DNA of 64,000 nt from Paraburkholderia aromaticivorans (GTDB taxonomy: Bacteria > Pseudomonadota > Gammaproteobacteria > Burkholderiales > Burkholderiaceae), in the NCBI RefSeq assembly GCF_012689525.1, contig NZ_CP051515.1, positions 2,356,001-2,420,000 on the forward strand, read 5' to 3'. The translations under genes were made by a program, and so were the position numbers. The notes below the pieces were generated by a model that worked only from the letters and a program-made list of their open reading frames with translations, made no database searches and was not told the origin of the DNA. Every line of letters starts with the position of its first letter. Positions within the stretch are counted from its first letter, which is position 1. Of this stretch, positions 18,441-27,333 are shown in pieces.

Positions 18441-18998
18441 TTGTCACAAGCCAATAACCCAAGCAGTAGAGATGAACTGATAGCGAGATGCCTGCCCTTT
18501 CTTGAGGAGGTCAAGGACCTGACTACGGGTAACGAAGTCGAACAGTGGCTCAACGAAAAATACGGCACGTCGAGCGAGTTCTATAAAGATCTCCAACGCC
18601 TGATCACGATTGGCGTAGTGAAAGAAGGCTGGGCGGCGAACATTGAAATATCCGGACGCAAGTATCGGCGCGCACGTCTTGTCGAACCGTCGGAAGAGAC
18701 CTTTGGATTCAGCATTACGGCTGTTTATATGGACAGCACCGGCAATGACCAGAACAATCCGGAGGGAAGCTTCCGGGGTGATTACCACGCGCATCCCTAC
18801 GGCGAATTCAACATGGTGGTGTCGCTAAACGAAGGTGCGGCCCTCGCCGGCCCGAACGGTTGGTGTTATGGCGGCTGGACCGCACCGGCGCCGGGCAGTC
18901 ATCATTACCCGGAAGCAAAGGGCGGTGCAATTATCGCTTTGTTTTTTCTGCCTGCAGGGCGCATTGCGTACAACGTCAAGGCGCCTGACGCAAATTGA
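18441..18998 (+). CDS. pnbB: 4-hydroxylaminobenzoate lyase-like protein (DUF4863)
   Basis: A 185-residue protein of the DUF4863 family, whose characterised member PnbB converts 4-hydroxylaminobenzoate to protocatechuate with release of ammonia. I take TTG at 18441 as start because GAGGAG lies four bases upstream, and the residues before it are Arg-rich and not family-like. Visible segments are LPFLEEVKDLTTGNEVEQWL and, in the second half, FRGDYHAHPYGEFNMVV and GAIIALFFLPAGRIAYN; the His and Glu of the HAHPYGE stretch resemble a cupin-like metal site. A nitroreductase, FMN reductase and LysR gene follow within 2.6 kb, matching the pnb pathway. The gene name rests on family and context. Confidence 0.72.
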   Translation: MSQANNPSSRDELIARCLPFLEEVKDLTTGNEVEQWLNEKYGTSSEFYKDLQRLITIGVVKEGWAANIEISGRKYRRARLVEPSEETFGFSITAVYMDSTGNDQNNPEGSFRGDYHAHPYGEFNMVVSLNEGAALAGPNGWCYGGWTAPAPGSHHYPEAKGGAIIALFFLPAGRIAYNVKAPDAN

Positions 18999-19137
18999 TG
19001 ATGCGCAGGACTCGTCGGTAACGGCGTGTCCTGCGCTTGCTTGCGCCGCGCCGATACCGGTTCCGCTTCAATCCGGAAGCTGGAGCGCCAGACCGGCATC
19101 ACACCGGGCGCGTTGAGTCGCGCCCGCGCACCGACAA

Positions 19138-19719
19138 TCAGTGGGTGGTCAGTTGCTTTGTCACGCCGACGAGACCAAGACCGACACGTCGCACCTCGGC
19201 GTCTGCCTTCTCATCGACGAGCCCGCCATTTTCGCCAAATGCCTGATGCGCAGAACCCAGCGAGAACCCTTGAGGAATCAGGATCGCGCCCAGCTTCTCA
19301 AGAACACCACGCATTCCGAGCATCGCTCGAATACCGCCCATCGGCCCCGGTGATGCTGAAACAACCGCGGCCACCTTACCCGTGAACAGCGTGAGGCCGG
19401 AGCTTCCCGTCGCGGTCGGCCTGCTGACCCAGTCCAGCATATTCTTGAGCACAGCGGTGTAGCCGCCGTTATGCTCAGGCGAAGCGACTAACAGCGCATC
19501 ATGTTTGGCGAACAATTCCTGCAGTGCTCGCACCCGCTCAGGAACACCATGCGTACTTTCGATATCAACGTCATAGATCGGCAAGGGAAAGTCGGCGAGT
19601 GCGATAAACGTGACTTCTGCGCCATCCGCTTGTGCAGCAGATGCAGCTATTTCCAGCAGTTTTCGATTAAGGGACTCACGGCGGGAACTCCCGCAGAAGG
19701 CAAGGATCTTTACTGTCAT
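19138..19719 (-). CDS. NADPH-dependent FMN reductase (flavodoxin-like)
   Basis: A 193-residue flavodoxin-fold oxidoreductase of the YieF/ChrR/SsuE type that uses NAD(P)H to reduce FMN, quinones, or sometimes chromate and nitro or azo compounds. ILAFCGSSRRESLNRKLL near residues 4-21 is the FMN-phosphate loop; LVASPEHNGGYTAVLKNMLDWVSR near 75-98 is the isoalloxazine-binding signature. I use the internal ATG at 19719 because it aligns the first strand; neither this nor the GTG at 19743 has a clear ribosome binding site. It lies downstream of the nitroreductase on the same strand with about 100 bases between, so it may supply reduced flavin or act as a second reductase. Confidence 0.85.
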   Translation of the reverse strand: MTVKILAFCGSSRRESLNRKLLEIAASAAQADGAEVTFIALADFPLPIYDVDIESTHGVPERVRALQELFAKHDALLVASPEHNGGYTAVLKNMLDWVSRPTATGSSGLTLFTGKVAAVVSASPGPMGGIRAMLGMRGVLEKLGAILIPQGFSLGSAHQAFGENGGLVDEKADAEVRRVGLGLVGVTKQLTTH

Positions 19720-19816
19720 ATTTTGAAAAATAGATGCGCGCACCGCAACTGCGGCGTGCGCGGATTCTGAAAGGAGAACGACTGATTAATCGATCGGGAA
19801 ACAATCGCCTTCGGCG

Positions 19817-20548
19817 CTATGCCTCTTCGTCGAAGCCGACAAACGTTGCAAATTTTTCGACCGCCTCACGCGGAATAGCGAGTCTGTTGACCACTGAATC
19901 CGGGTCTGCGTAACCCAGCGACATTCCGCACACCACGTCGACGCCCGGCTCGAGTGAGAGATGTTCCGCAATGATCGTCTGATAACGCGCGAACGACACT
20001 TGCGGGCACGTATCGAGGCCCCGTGCGCGCGCTGCGAGCATGACCGTCTGCAGAAAGAGACCATAGTCGAGCCAACTGTGCTTTTTTAGTCTCGCGTCGA
20101 TAGTGAAGATCAGGCCGACAGGTGCCCCAAAAAATCCAAAGTTCCGGCCTGTCGCGCCGGCTCGGCCGGCAACGTCCGCCTTGTCGATACCAAGGGCACC
20201 GTAGTATCGCGCACCGAACTCCTCCTGCATCGGGCGATAAGCTTCCGGCATCGGGTCTGGAACATGCTGAAGCGGCGGATGCAAATCCGCGACATGGGCG
20301 CGCACAAGGGCCTCGCTCAACGACTCCTTACTTCGTCCGCGCAGCACGTGAACCCGCCACGGTTGCATGTTCGAGTTGCTTGGCGCTGCGCGAGCGACAT
20401 CAAGAATCTCAATGATGTCTTTCTGTGGGACGGCATCGGGACGAAAAACGCGAACGGCTTTCCGTGACCGGATAACCGAATCGACGACTTGAGCGTCCGA
20501 ATGCATTTGATGACCGGTCTCCACGGCCTTAGGGATATCTATCTGCAT
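19817..20548 (-). CDS. nitroreductase-family protein, possible 4-nitrobenzoate reductase
   Basis: A 243-residue FMN-dependent nitroreductase. The ATG at 20548 follows GGGGA and gives a normal N-terminus; the ORF extends further without support. Family signatures include the FMN-phosphate region SRKAVRVFRPDAVPQKDI, AARAAPSNSNMQPWRV-type helix with SNSNMQPW, and near the C-terminus SLGYADPDSVVNRL. SWLDYGLFLQTVMLAARARGL is the conserved central helix. Such enzymes reduce nitroaromatics to hydroxylamines. With a hydroxylaminobenzoate lyase-type gene, FMN reductase and LysR regulator next to it, it may be the PnbA equivalent; sequence alone does not fix the substrate. Confidence 0.88.
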   Translation of the reverse strand: MQIDIPKAVETGHQMHSDAQVVDSVIRSRKAVRVFRPDAVPQKDIIEILDVARAAPSNSNMQPWRVHVLRGRSKESLSEALVRAHVADLHPPLQHVPDPMPEAYRPMQEEFGARYYGALGIDKADVAGRAGATGRNFGFFGAPVGLIFTIDARLKKHSWLDYGLFLQTVMLAARARGLDTCPQVSFARYQTIIAEHLSLEPGVDVVCGMSLGYADPDSVVNRLAIPREAVEKFATFVGFDEEA

Positions 20549-20627
20549 AGTGTCCCCATGATGGCATAGCCAGAACATCAAGCGCGGTGAAAAACCTGCA
20601 AGATGATCTTGAAGGAAACGGGACTGA

Positions 20628-21599
20628 CTAGCTTCGAACCTGCCGGCCGATGTCGAGTATCTGAGCCCGCAGCCACTGTAACGCCGGGTCGTGGGCGTTT
20701 CGCGCATGCCACACCGCCCTGACCGCGGACTCCGGCGGCGGGTACGGCGTCGCGCGCGTTTTCAGCTCGCCGTAGCGCTCGAACTCGCGTCCCAATGGGG
20801 AGGGTACGATGGCGAACATCTCGCTGTGACGCAGCAAGGCAGGGATCGCCAGCGAATGAGCCACAGCGACCCGCAGCCGCGGACGCGCGAGTCCCTCTGG
20901 AAAGGCATCCTCCAGCGCCTGCCGGTCAAACATTTCCGACTGCCGCGCCAAGCCCCGTTCAACGATAAAACCGCCAACCGCCCCCTCTTCCGCGCCACCG
21001 AGCGAGACGGCGACAAGTGGATAGCTCAACAGGTCGTCATGAGTAACGGCCCGGTCGCCAATGGGATGATCCTGACGCGTCACCAGCACATCTCTCTGCT
21101 GCCACACCATCATCGACTGAAAGCGCGGGGGCACTTCCGCAAAAATTCCGATGGCGATGTCGATCCGGCCGATGTCGATCTGGCCGGCGAGATCCAACCG
21201 CGTGGAAGGCCGTATGACAAGGTTCACCATTGGCGCTTCGGCGGCAAGTCTCTGACTGAGACGGCCGAGAAGAAGCATCGTGATGTAGTCGTTCGCCGCG
21301 ACGACAAACTCGCGTTCAGCAACGTCAGGCCGGAACGGCTCGTCGCCCAGCGCCACCTGAATCTGGTGCAGTGCGTTGCGCAGCGGGGCTGCCATCGCGA
21401 CCGCACGCGCGGTTGGCTCCATCCCTTTCGAGGTCCGGACGAACAGGTCATCCTCCAGTGCGTCCCGCAACCGCCCCAGCGCGTGACTCACGGCGGACTG
21501 GCTAAGATTCAACCGCTTTCCGGCAAGGACCAGATTGCGGTCCTCGAACACTGCGTCGAATACTCGCAAGAGATTAAGGTCGATCCGGCCGAGGTTCAT
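20628..21599 (-). CDS. LysR-family transcriptional regulator (NodD/PnbR-like)
   Basis: A 323-residue LysR regulator of the NodD/NahR-like branch, recognised by the start DLNLLRVFDAVFEDRNLVLAG and NLSQSAVSHALGRLRDALEDDLFVR, then GMEPTARA. This branch commonly senses aromatic compounds. The effector domain starts near residue 90 (FVVAANDYITMLLLGRL). It is immediately upstream of the nitroreductase on the same strand with an 80-base gap, so it probably controls nitroreductase, FMN reductase and perhaps the lyase gene. No ribosome binding site is evident at the ATG, and no better start exists. Regulator identity as PnbR is inference from neighbours. Confidence 0.9.
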   Translation of the reverse strand: MNLGRIDLNLLRVFDAVFEDRNLVLAGKRLNLSQSAVSHALGRLRDALEDDLFVRTSKGMEPTARAVAMAAPLRNALHQIQVALGDEPFRPDVAEREFVVAANDYITMLLLGRLSQRLAAEAPMVNLVIRPSTRLDLAGQIDIGRIDIAIGIFAEVPPRFQSMMVWQQRDVLVTRQDHPIGDRAVTHDDLLSYPLVAVSLGGAEEGAVGGFIVERGLARQSEMFDRQALEDAFPEGLARPRLRVAVAHSLAIPALLRHSEMFAIVPSPLGREFERYGELKTRATPYPPPESAVRAVWHARNAHDPALQWLRAQILDIGRQVRS

Positions 21600-21902
21600 G
21601 TTTTTTAACGGGTTGGCATTACAGTCGGATTATTTTACTCGCGCCGACTCGTGCTTCGAAACCGACAGGCCGCACAGAACAGCAATACATGGCAACAGAC
21701 GCTTTCGCGCATACACGGGATGGTTTTGCCAGGCGGGAGTGCAAACTGAAATAGCCCGCGGCAACGAGCATGACGGTCGTCGCCAATCCGAGGGCGTTTG
21801 TCGAATGTTTTCTTCTGACGTCGAGGCCTGCGCTCCTATTGGCTTGGAAGCAAAGGTTCGGTCGCAGAGCCTTGGCCGACGCGCGCCCCGCGACCGGGGT
21901 TA
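21600..21902. other. intergenic region without recognisable gene
   Basis: About 300 bases upstream of the LysR gene. A minus-strand frame (21619-21906) overlaps the stop of the secreted-protein gene and includes one hydrophobic stretch, but it has no ribosome binding site or family match that I can see. The LysR promoter should lie here. Confidence 0.4.
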
Positions 21903-22184
21903 TCAATTGCCGCGATACATCACGCCGACGCTATCCGCCGGGGCACGCGCGCCAGACTGCGATCTGACGGATTCGTTACCGCCGACGCCACTACCGTTTC
22001 CATCAACCATGCTTCCCGGGCTACCTTCCGCGGCCAACGTCTGAGCGCTTTGACTGCGTTGCGCAGCTGACTCGCCGACGTCGGGGCGATAGAAGGGTGC
22101 AGGCCCATAACCGCTCGCGAACGCGGGAGCAGCCAACGAGGCAGAGCAAGCGACTAACAAAGCGACGATAAATTTCGTCTTCAT
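21903..22184 (-). CDS. small secreted protein (DUF4148-like)
   Basis: A 93-residue exported protein. The start is ATG at 22184, six bases after GGAG. A signal peptide (MKTKFIVALLVACSASLAAPAFA) ends at AFA; the mature part is short, polar and rich in Gly, Ser and Gln, with RSQSAQTLAAEGSPGSMVDG and GAGARAPADSVGVMYRGN-like features. This resembles the many small DUF4148-type periplasmic proteins of Burkholderia that have no known role. It stands alone between the LysR gene and the third porin. It is not clearly related to catabolism; envelope stress or metal response are only guesses. Confidence 0.65.
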   Translation of the reverse strand: MKTKFIVALLVACSASLAAPAFASGYGPAPFYRPDVGESAAQRSQSAQTLAAEGSPGSMVDGNGSGVGGNESVRSQSGARAPADSVGVMYRGN

Positions 22185-22805
22185 AAGCACTCCAATAAAT
22201 TAGTTGAATACTCAAATGCACCCGCCTAAGGTCCATTTTCAGCGCGCTATTCAACGTTGACAGGAAGAGGTAAAGGACCTGTCGCGCGCTGACAAGGAGG
22301 CTCAAACGAACAACGCATTTCCACTGGAATGTGAGCAATATTGCTGACGCCGCGGCGAAAGCACGAAACCGGTCGTCGTTGCGCCCGCGGCTACAAACGC
22401 ACGGGTTATGCCAGGCCCGATGCGCCTGCTCTCTCATCGACCCTAACCGCTTGAAAATAAACAGGCTTTGATCTCAACCGAAAAGTTATTTTGCGAGATT
22501 GATGAGCAACGATGTGTGACTGTAGCGAACGCTTTTCCGGGCCGCTGTTTGCGGTAATCCAACAAGGCAAAGTTTCTTGTCGATCAGCGTCCACAACTTG
22601 CATTTGCTATAAAACCGGCCGCAGATCTTTTGTCCGATGTTTCCGTGCATAGGCAGGCACTTTCGAATTGATTCCCGTGCGAAAACCGTGCACGCAAAAG
22701 TGTCAGAATTTCGCGACAGACATTTTGTTTTTGCTTCGGTATCCCAAGGTGTGGGGTTACGCTCAGCTTCGCAACAGCACCCTAATCGTCTGCGTGGAGA
22801 AATCG
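22185..22805. other. divergent upstream region of secreted protein and porin
   Basis: About 620 bases with lower GC than the surroundings, separating the small secreted protein gene (minus) from the porin gene (plus). The porin promoter is expected here; a run of AT-rich sequence near 22450-22500 and 22600-22700 is suggestive but I cannot assign exact -10/-35 boxes. No coding sequence with family features is visible. Confidence 0.45.
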
Positions 22806-23978
22806 ATGAAACGAATCGCTCTATCTACCGTCTCGCTTGCACTGCTCAGTGCAACCGGCGCAGTACATGCACAAAACAGCGTTACCCTATACGGCGTCAT
22901 CGATGAAGCGTTTCAGTACGTGCACAACGCCAATCCGGAGGGCAAGAACCTGTACCAGATGGCTGGCGGCAACCTGCAGGGCAACCGCTGGGGCCTGAAG
23001 GGTACGGAAGATCTCGGCGGCGGCCTGAAGGCGATCTTCCAGTTGGAAAACGGCTTTGACATCAACAACGGCCAACTGAACCAGGGTGGCCGCATGTTCG
23101 GCCGTCAGGCGTATGTCGGCCTGGCGCATCAAGCGTACGGCACCGTGACGCTTGGCCGTCAATATGACCCGGTCGTCGACCTGGTTCAGCCGCTAACGGC
23201 TGACAACTACTTCGGCAGCACATTCACGACTCCGGGCGACGTCGACAACAACGACAACAGTTCGCGCACGAACAGCGCGGTCAAGTACACCTCGCCGACG
23301 TGGTCGGGCTTCCAGTTCGAAGGCATGTACGCGTTCGGCGGCGTGGCAGGCCAGACGGGTTCGCAGCAAACGTGGTCGGGTGCGGCAACTTACGGAACGG
23401 GTCCGTTCAGCGTGGCAGCAGGCTACATCCGCATGAACAACGCCAGTTCGAGCGTAATACGGCCGAACAACGCCTTCACGAGCACGTCTGACGGCACGAT
23501 CGATTCGATCGTCAACGGGGCATATGCAACGGCAAAGTCGATCGGCATCGCCTCGGTTGCCGTGCAATTCGTCACCGGCCCGTTCACGGCCAGCGCGCGT
23601 TACAGCAATGCGCAATACAAGCCTGACGGCGCGTCGACGTTCTTTTCGACCGAGCGCTACAACGTGGCCGGCGGCTATTTTGGCTACCAGGTGACACCGG
23701 CTGCGTTGCTGGGGCTCGGCTATACCTACACACACGGCTCGGGCGACACGTCCGCATCCTATAACCAGGTTTCACTGGGTGGGGACTACAACCTGTCGAA
23801 GCGCACGGACCTTTACCTGGTGGGGGCCTGGCAGCACGCGAGCGGCACGCAGCGGAATCCGCGCAGTTCGCCACCGCAGCAGCTACAAACCGCGGTTGCA
23901 TCGGTGGCTGACTACGGCTTCACGGGGGATTCGCGCACGCAAGAAATCGTCAGCCTTGGTATTCGTCACAAGTTCTAA
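22806..23978 (+). CDS. Gram-negative porin (OmpC-like)
   Basis: A 390-residue outer-membrane porin and the most typical of the three here. The ATG at 22806 follows GGAGA; the upstream open frame to 22668 is non-coding in character. Signal peptide MKRIALSTVSLALLSATGAVHA is followed by QNSVTLYGVIDEAFQYV. Strands include NRWGLKGTEDLGGGLKAIF, LENGFDINNGQLNQGG, MFGRQAYVGLAHQ and LGRQYDPVVDLV, with C-terminal SLGIRHKF. It has its own strong terminator. Codon use looks more highly biased than in the other two porins, suggesting strong expression. Likely a general diffusion porin. Confidence 0.94.
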   Translation: MKRIALSTVSLALLSATGAVHAQNSVTLYGVIDEAFQYVHNANPEGKNLYQMAGGNLQGNRWGLKGTEDLGGGLKAIFQLENGFDINNGQLNQGGRMFGRQAYVGLAHQAYGTVTLGRQYDPVVDLVQPLTADNYFGSTFTTPGDVDNNDNSSRTNSAVKYTSPTWSGFQFEGMYAFGGVAGQTGSQQTWSGAATYGTGPFSVAAGYIRMNNASSSVIRPNNAFTSTSDGTIDSIVNGAYATAKSIGIASVAVQFVTGPFTASARYSNAQYKPDGASTFFSTERYNVAGGYFGYQVTPAALLGLGYTYTHGSGDTSASYNQVSLGGDYNLSKRTDLYLVGAWQHASGTQRNPRSSPPQQLQTAVASVADYGFTGDSRTQEIVSLGIRHKF

Positions 23979-24015
23979 TCAGAGCTTGTTGCATAGCTGA
24001 AGCAAGACGCTGTCA

Positions 24016-24058
24016 AAGACCAGTGACAGGCGCAAGCCGGTGACTGGTCTTTTTTTCT
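24016..24058 (+). terminator. rho-independent terminator after porin
   Basis: Perfect 10-base arms AAAGACCAGT (24016-24025) and ACTGGTCTTT (24044-24053), with partial extension inside the loop, end in a run of seven T. It begins 37 bases after the porin stop and is the clearest intrinsic terminator in the window. Confidence 0.9.
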
Positions 24059-24264
24059 TGAGTGACGTCCCTTTAACGCGGCCCTCGCATATGGTGCGTG
24101 ATGAGTGGCTTGCAGCGGGGTTATATGCTTCACAGCGATCCCACCGTTGGCCAATAAGATTAATTTAATCTTAGCGGTTTGCAGACAAGAGCCGATTCGC
24201 CGTGAAGTACGGCTAACGTTCTGTCGCTTTCCTTGTCGAGACACCTTCATGGTCCGGAGGAGTG

Positions 24265-25251
24265 CTAGAGAGCATGGTTTTGCGTGACGTTGCCCGGCAT
24301 CGTGCCAACGTCGGGCAACGTCGTGACAAGCCATGACAATGCGGCCTGGTCACTAGCGAGACGTTGCGGCAATGCTTCCTTGAGAAACTCGACCCACGCC
24401 CTGATTTTTGCATCGAGATGCGGGGCAGAGGAATAAAGCACATAGGCATTGCGTGCCGTCATCCTGTACTCGGGCAGGACACGCACCAACGACCCGGTGC
24501 GCAATCCGGGCATCCCAACCGAAACCGGCAAAGGACCAATGCCCAAACCTGCCTGAATGGAATCATGGAGTATGTCGCTCAGATTGCATTGGAGAACTGT
24601 GTTGCCAACCGAAAATGCTTCATGTCCATTTGGCCCGTCGAACACCCACTGATTGGATGACGGGTCGTCAGCCAGACGTATGCATCGATGTTGCTTGAGA
24701 TCAGTGAGTGTTTGCAGCACTCCGTACCGCGCTAGATAGTCCGACGACGCACACAGGATTGACGACGTCGCACCAAGACATTCAGAGGCCATGCGCGGCT
24801 CAGGTGGATCCGAGGAGCAAAGAAGTAACACGTCATAGTGGCTGAGCGGTATTTCCGTTACCTGTTGCGCCAGCGTTACGCTCACCGAAACCTGTGGATA
24901 CCGCTCCTGATAGCTTGAGATCAGATGAGGCAGATGGTGCCGATCAAAGCTGGCGGTCACGCCGATCTTAAGCGTCCCGGACGGCTCGGAGCTCAATCCC
25001 AAGGCCTCCGCCTCCGCCTCTGCCAAACGCGTGAGAATCGCTTCACAGTGAAAAAGGTATCGCTCCCCTGCTTCAGTCAATGCCACCTGCCGAGTAGTTC
25101 TATTTAACAGGCGAGTGTTCAGATGCGTTTCAAGGTCCGCTATGGCGCGCGAAACCTGAGGCGTGCCGATCGCTAGCTGTTGAGCCGCCGCCGTAAAGCT
25201 GCCCGCGGAAGCAACCTGAGCAAAGGCACGGATGCCCTGCAACATATCCAT
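24265..25251 (-). CDS. LysR-family transcriptional regulator
   Basis: A 328-residue LysR regulator. Helix-turn-helix: IRAFAQVASAGSFTAAAQQL, then IGTPQVSRAIADLETHLNTRLLNRTTRQVALTEAG in the usual spacing. The effector domain opens with GTLKIGVTASFDRHHLPHL and carries a C-terminal LDAKIRAWVEFLKEAL helix. A tail of about 25 residues after that helix is longer than usual. It is divergent from the acyl-CoA synthetase gene (331 bases between starts), its most likely target. Its C-terminal helix is closely mirrored by the LysR remnant at 34505, so the two came from related genes. Confidence 0.92.
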   Translation of the reverse strand: MDMLQGIRAFAQVASAGSFTAAAQQLAIGTPQVSRAIADLETHLNTRLLNRTTRQVALTEAGERYLFHCEAILTRLAEAEAEALGLSSEPSGTLKIGVTASFDRHHLPHLISSYQERYPQVSVSVTLAQQVTEIPLSHYDVLLLCSSDPPEPRMASECLGATSSILCASSDYLARYGVLQTLTDLKQHRCIRLADDPSSNQWVFDGPNGHEAFSVGNTVLQCNLSDILHDSIQAGLGIGPLPVSVGMPGLRTGSLVRVLPEYRMTARNAYVLYSSAPHLDAKIRAWVEFLKEALPQRLASDQAALSWLVTTLPDVGTMPGNVTQNHAL

Positions 25252-25582
25252 CGTTGGTTTCCGGTACGGTCGGGTTCGCGGTATGGGTCGATGCCTGGTA
25301 TTGAACAGTCAGGACTCTTCGCGAATTTTATGCCTACTGGACACCGAATGCATCCACCTTGAATTGTCCAAGCACTGTTGCAGGGAGCATTTAGCGAATG
25401 GCCGTTGACGGGCCCGAGGCGGACCGTCCACCCAGTTCGACATCTACATCGGCTTTCACGATTCAACGGCAGCGCGCCGCCTCCGCACCCGCTAATTCTC
25501 CGCTCATTTTGCAAACCCATAATGCGTGAACACCACAGCCTGATTCGCGCATCGAATCACGCATCACTCAAAGGGAGCAATC
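25252..25582. other. divergent promoter region, LysR and acyl-CoA synthetase
   Basis: About 330 bases between divergent starts. A LysR-regulated promoter is expected here. I see no perfect palindrome of the LysR-box type and no small gene. Confidence 0.45.
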
Positions 25583-27202
25583 GTGGAGAACGACGGAAAA
25601 GCAGCCTTTCGGCCCTATGTTGACGCCCTGCTCGATCAATTGGAAAGTCAATCTGATCGGGCAGTACTGCGCTATCTCGACCATGACGTAACGGGCAGGA
25701 CCCTGCGAAGCGCAATATTTCGCTATGCGCGGGCGCTTGCGGTGCTTGGCATCGGCCGGGGCTCCCTGGTCGCACTGCTCGCCCCCAATTGCCCGGACGC
25801 GCTTGCGATTCGCTACGCAGCAAACCTCCTTGGCGCGGCTACGATGTTCGTGCCAGCGTCTGCGAACGCCGAACGGCGCGCAGCCTTGCTGGCCCGCGTC
25901 CAACCGACGCTTCTCGTGGCCTTCCCGGAAACGCTTCACCTCATTCCCGTTGCGGTCGAGAGCCACGTGGTCTTCGTCGGCGTCGGTCCCGCGTCTTCGC
26001 GCCTGGACAAGCTCGCGCAAGTGCTGTCGGATCTGCCGTTGCGCAGACGACTGAGGGCCGATGACCTCGCAGTCGTCGTCTCGTCGGGCGGCACGACGGG
26101 TGTGCCGAAATGCAGCCGACGGTCCTTCGCGACGTATTCGACGATGGTCTGCGCAGCGCACGACCAAGACCGGCGTCAGCTTATCAATGGCCCGCTCGCC
26201 TACCTGTCGCAAGTGCTCGTCGACACCACGCTAATCGGTGGCGGCACGGTCGTGCTGAAGCGTCGGTACGGTCCCGCGGAGACGCTCGCGACGATCGAAT
26301 CGGAACGCATCACCGACGTGCTTCTCGTCGAGCCGCAGCTGTTCGAAACAATGGACCACCCCGACGCCGGCCGGCGCGACCTGTCGTCGCTGCGCGCCAT
26401 TGCGCACATTGGCGGGTCGGCGCCTGCGATATTGCGGCAACGCGCGATCGCGCGTCTGGGTCCTGTGCTCACCCATCTGTACGGTGCAAGCGAAACCGGG
26501 CTCGTCAGCATTCTTCCGCCATCCGCGTACGAGGCGAATCCGGACGTGCTGGGTTGCGCGGGCCGTATTCGACCTGGCGTCGAGGTACGTTTGCGCGGCG
26601 CCGATGGAACGCTGGCGCGTGCGGGACAGTGCGGAAACATTGAAGTGAAGTCGGCCGCTGTGGCGGACGGTTACTACCATCAGCCGGTCGACGAGGCTCA
26701 AAAGTTTCAGGACGGCTGGTGCCTGACCGGCGACGTCGGTTTCATCGACGAAGCAGCCAATCTGCACGTTCTCGGCCGCGCGGCCGATGTCGCGGAAATC
26801 GATGGACTGACGATTGGCCCAACCCATATCGAAGATGTCCTGTGCCGCTTACCTGACGTTCGCTACGCCGTGGCGCTGGCCGCAAACAAGGCTGTCGGCG
26901 AACACGGATGGAACGCGCTGATCGAACCATGGGTCGCTGGGCAGGCGGACGTTGCGCGATGCATGCGCAGGCTCGAAATCGCCCTCGGCCCTTTGGTCGC
27001 CAGGCGGATTCGCATCGTCGTGGCAGATCGCGTGCCGCTTACTGAACAGGGAAAAGCAGACCGCACCGCAATCGAAATGATCGTGCGAGGCGACCCGCGG
27101 TCGAGCCACGCCGCGCTCCAATCGGTCATCACTCTCATCGCTGACCGGCGGCTGAGCGGTCGCCGGAATGCCTCCGCCAATGAACCCCAACCCACCACAT
27201 GA
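25583..27202 (+). CDS. AMP-dependent acyl-CoA synthetase/ligase
   Basis: A 539-residue adenylate-forming enzyme that would activate a carboxylic acid with ATP to its CoA thioester. The start is GTG at 25583, preceded by GGGAG. The P-loop-like VVSSGGTTGVPK lies near residues 164-175, the adenine-binding HLYGASETG near 298-306, the hinge LTGDVGFIDE near 377-386, and LTEQGKADR with the catalytic Lys near 490. Organisation fits feruloyl-, cyclohexanecarboxyl- or fatty-acyl-CoA ligases. It is alone apart from a small TerB-like gene downstream and a divergent LysR gene. Substrate is not predictable. Confidence 0.9.
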   Translation: MENDGKAAFRPYVDALLDQLESQSDRAVLRYLDHDVTGRTLRSAIFRYARALAVLGIGRGSLVALLAPNCPDALAIRYAANLLGAATMFVPASANAERRAALLARVQPTLLVAFPETLHLIPVAVESHVVFVGVGPASSRLDKLAQVLSDLPLRRRLRADDLAVVVSSGGTTGVPKCSRRSFATYSTMVCAAHDQDRRQLINGPLAYLSQVLVDTTLIGGGTVVLKRRYGPAETLATIESERITDVLLVEPQLFETMDHPDAGRRDLSSLRAIAHIGGSAPAILRQRAIARLGPVLTHLYGASETGLVSILPPSAYEANPDVLGCAGRIRPGVEVRLRGADGTLARAGQCGNIEVKSAAVADGYYHQPVDEAQKFQDGWCLTGDVGFIDEAANLHVLGRAADVAEIDGLTIGPTHIEDVLCRLPDVRYAVALAANKAVGEHGWNALIEPWVAGQADVARCMRRLEIALGPLVARRIRIVVADRVPLTEQGKADRTAIEMIVRGDPRSSHAALQSVITLIADRRLSGRRNASANEPQPTT

Positions 27203-27333
27203 CACACCCAATCATTTCGTTTTCCTCAGTTAGTGAATGCGCGAGATTAACTGAATTGTCACGGCGATTCGCCCGGATCATCTCAGGGTTCATTTCGCCG
27301 CGCCGTTCTTGCCGATATGGAAAGGAGTAGCAA

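Noticed and set aside
21619..21906. possible small membrane protein on the minus strand
   Set aside because: One hydrophobic stretch only, start overlaps the previous stop as TTGA, no ribosome binding site and no family pattern.
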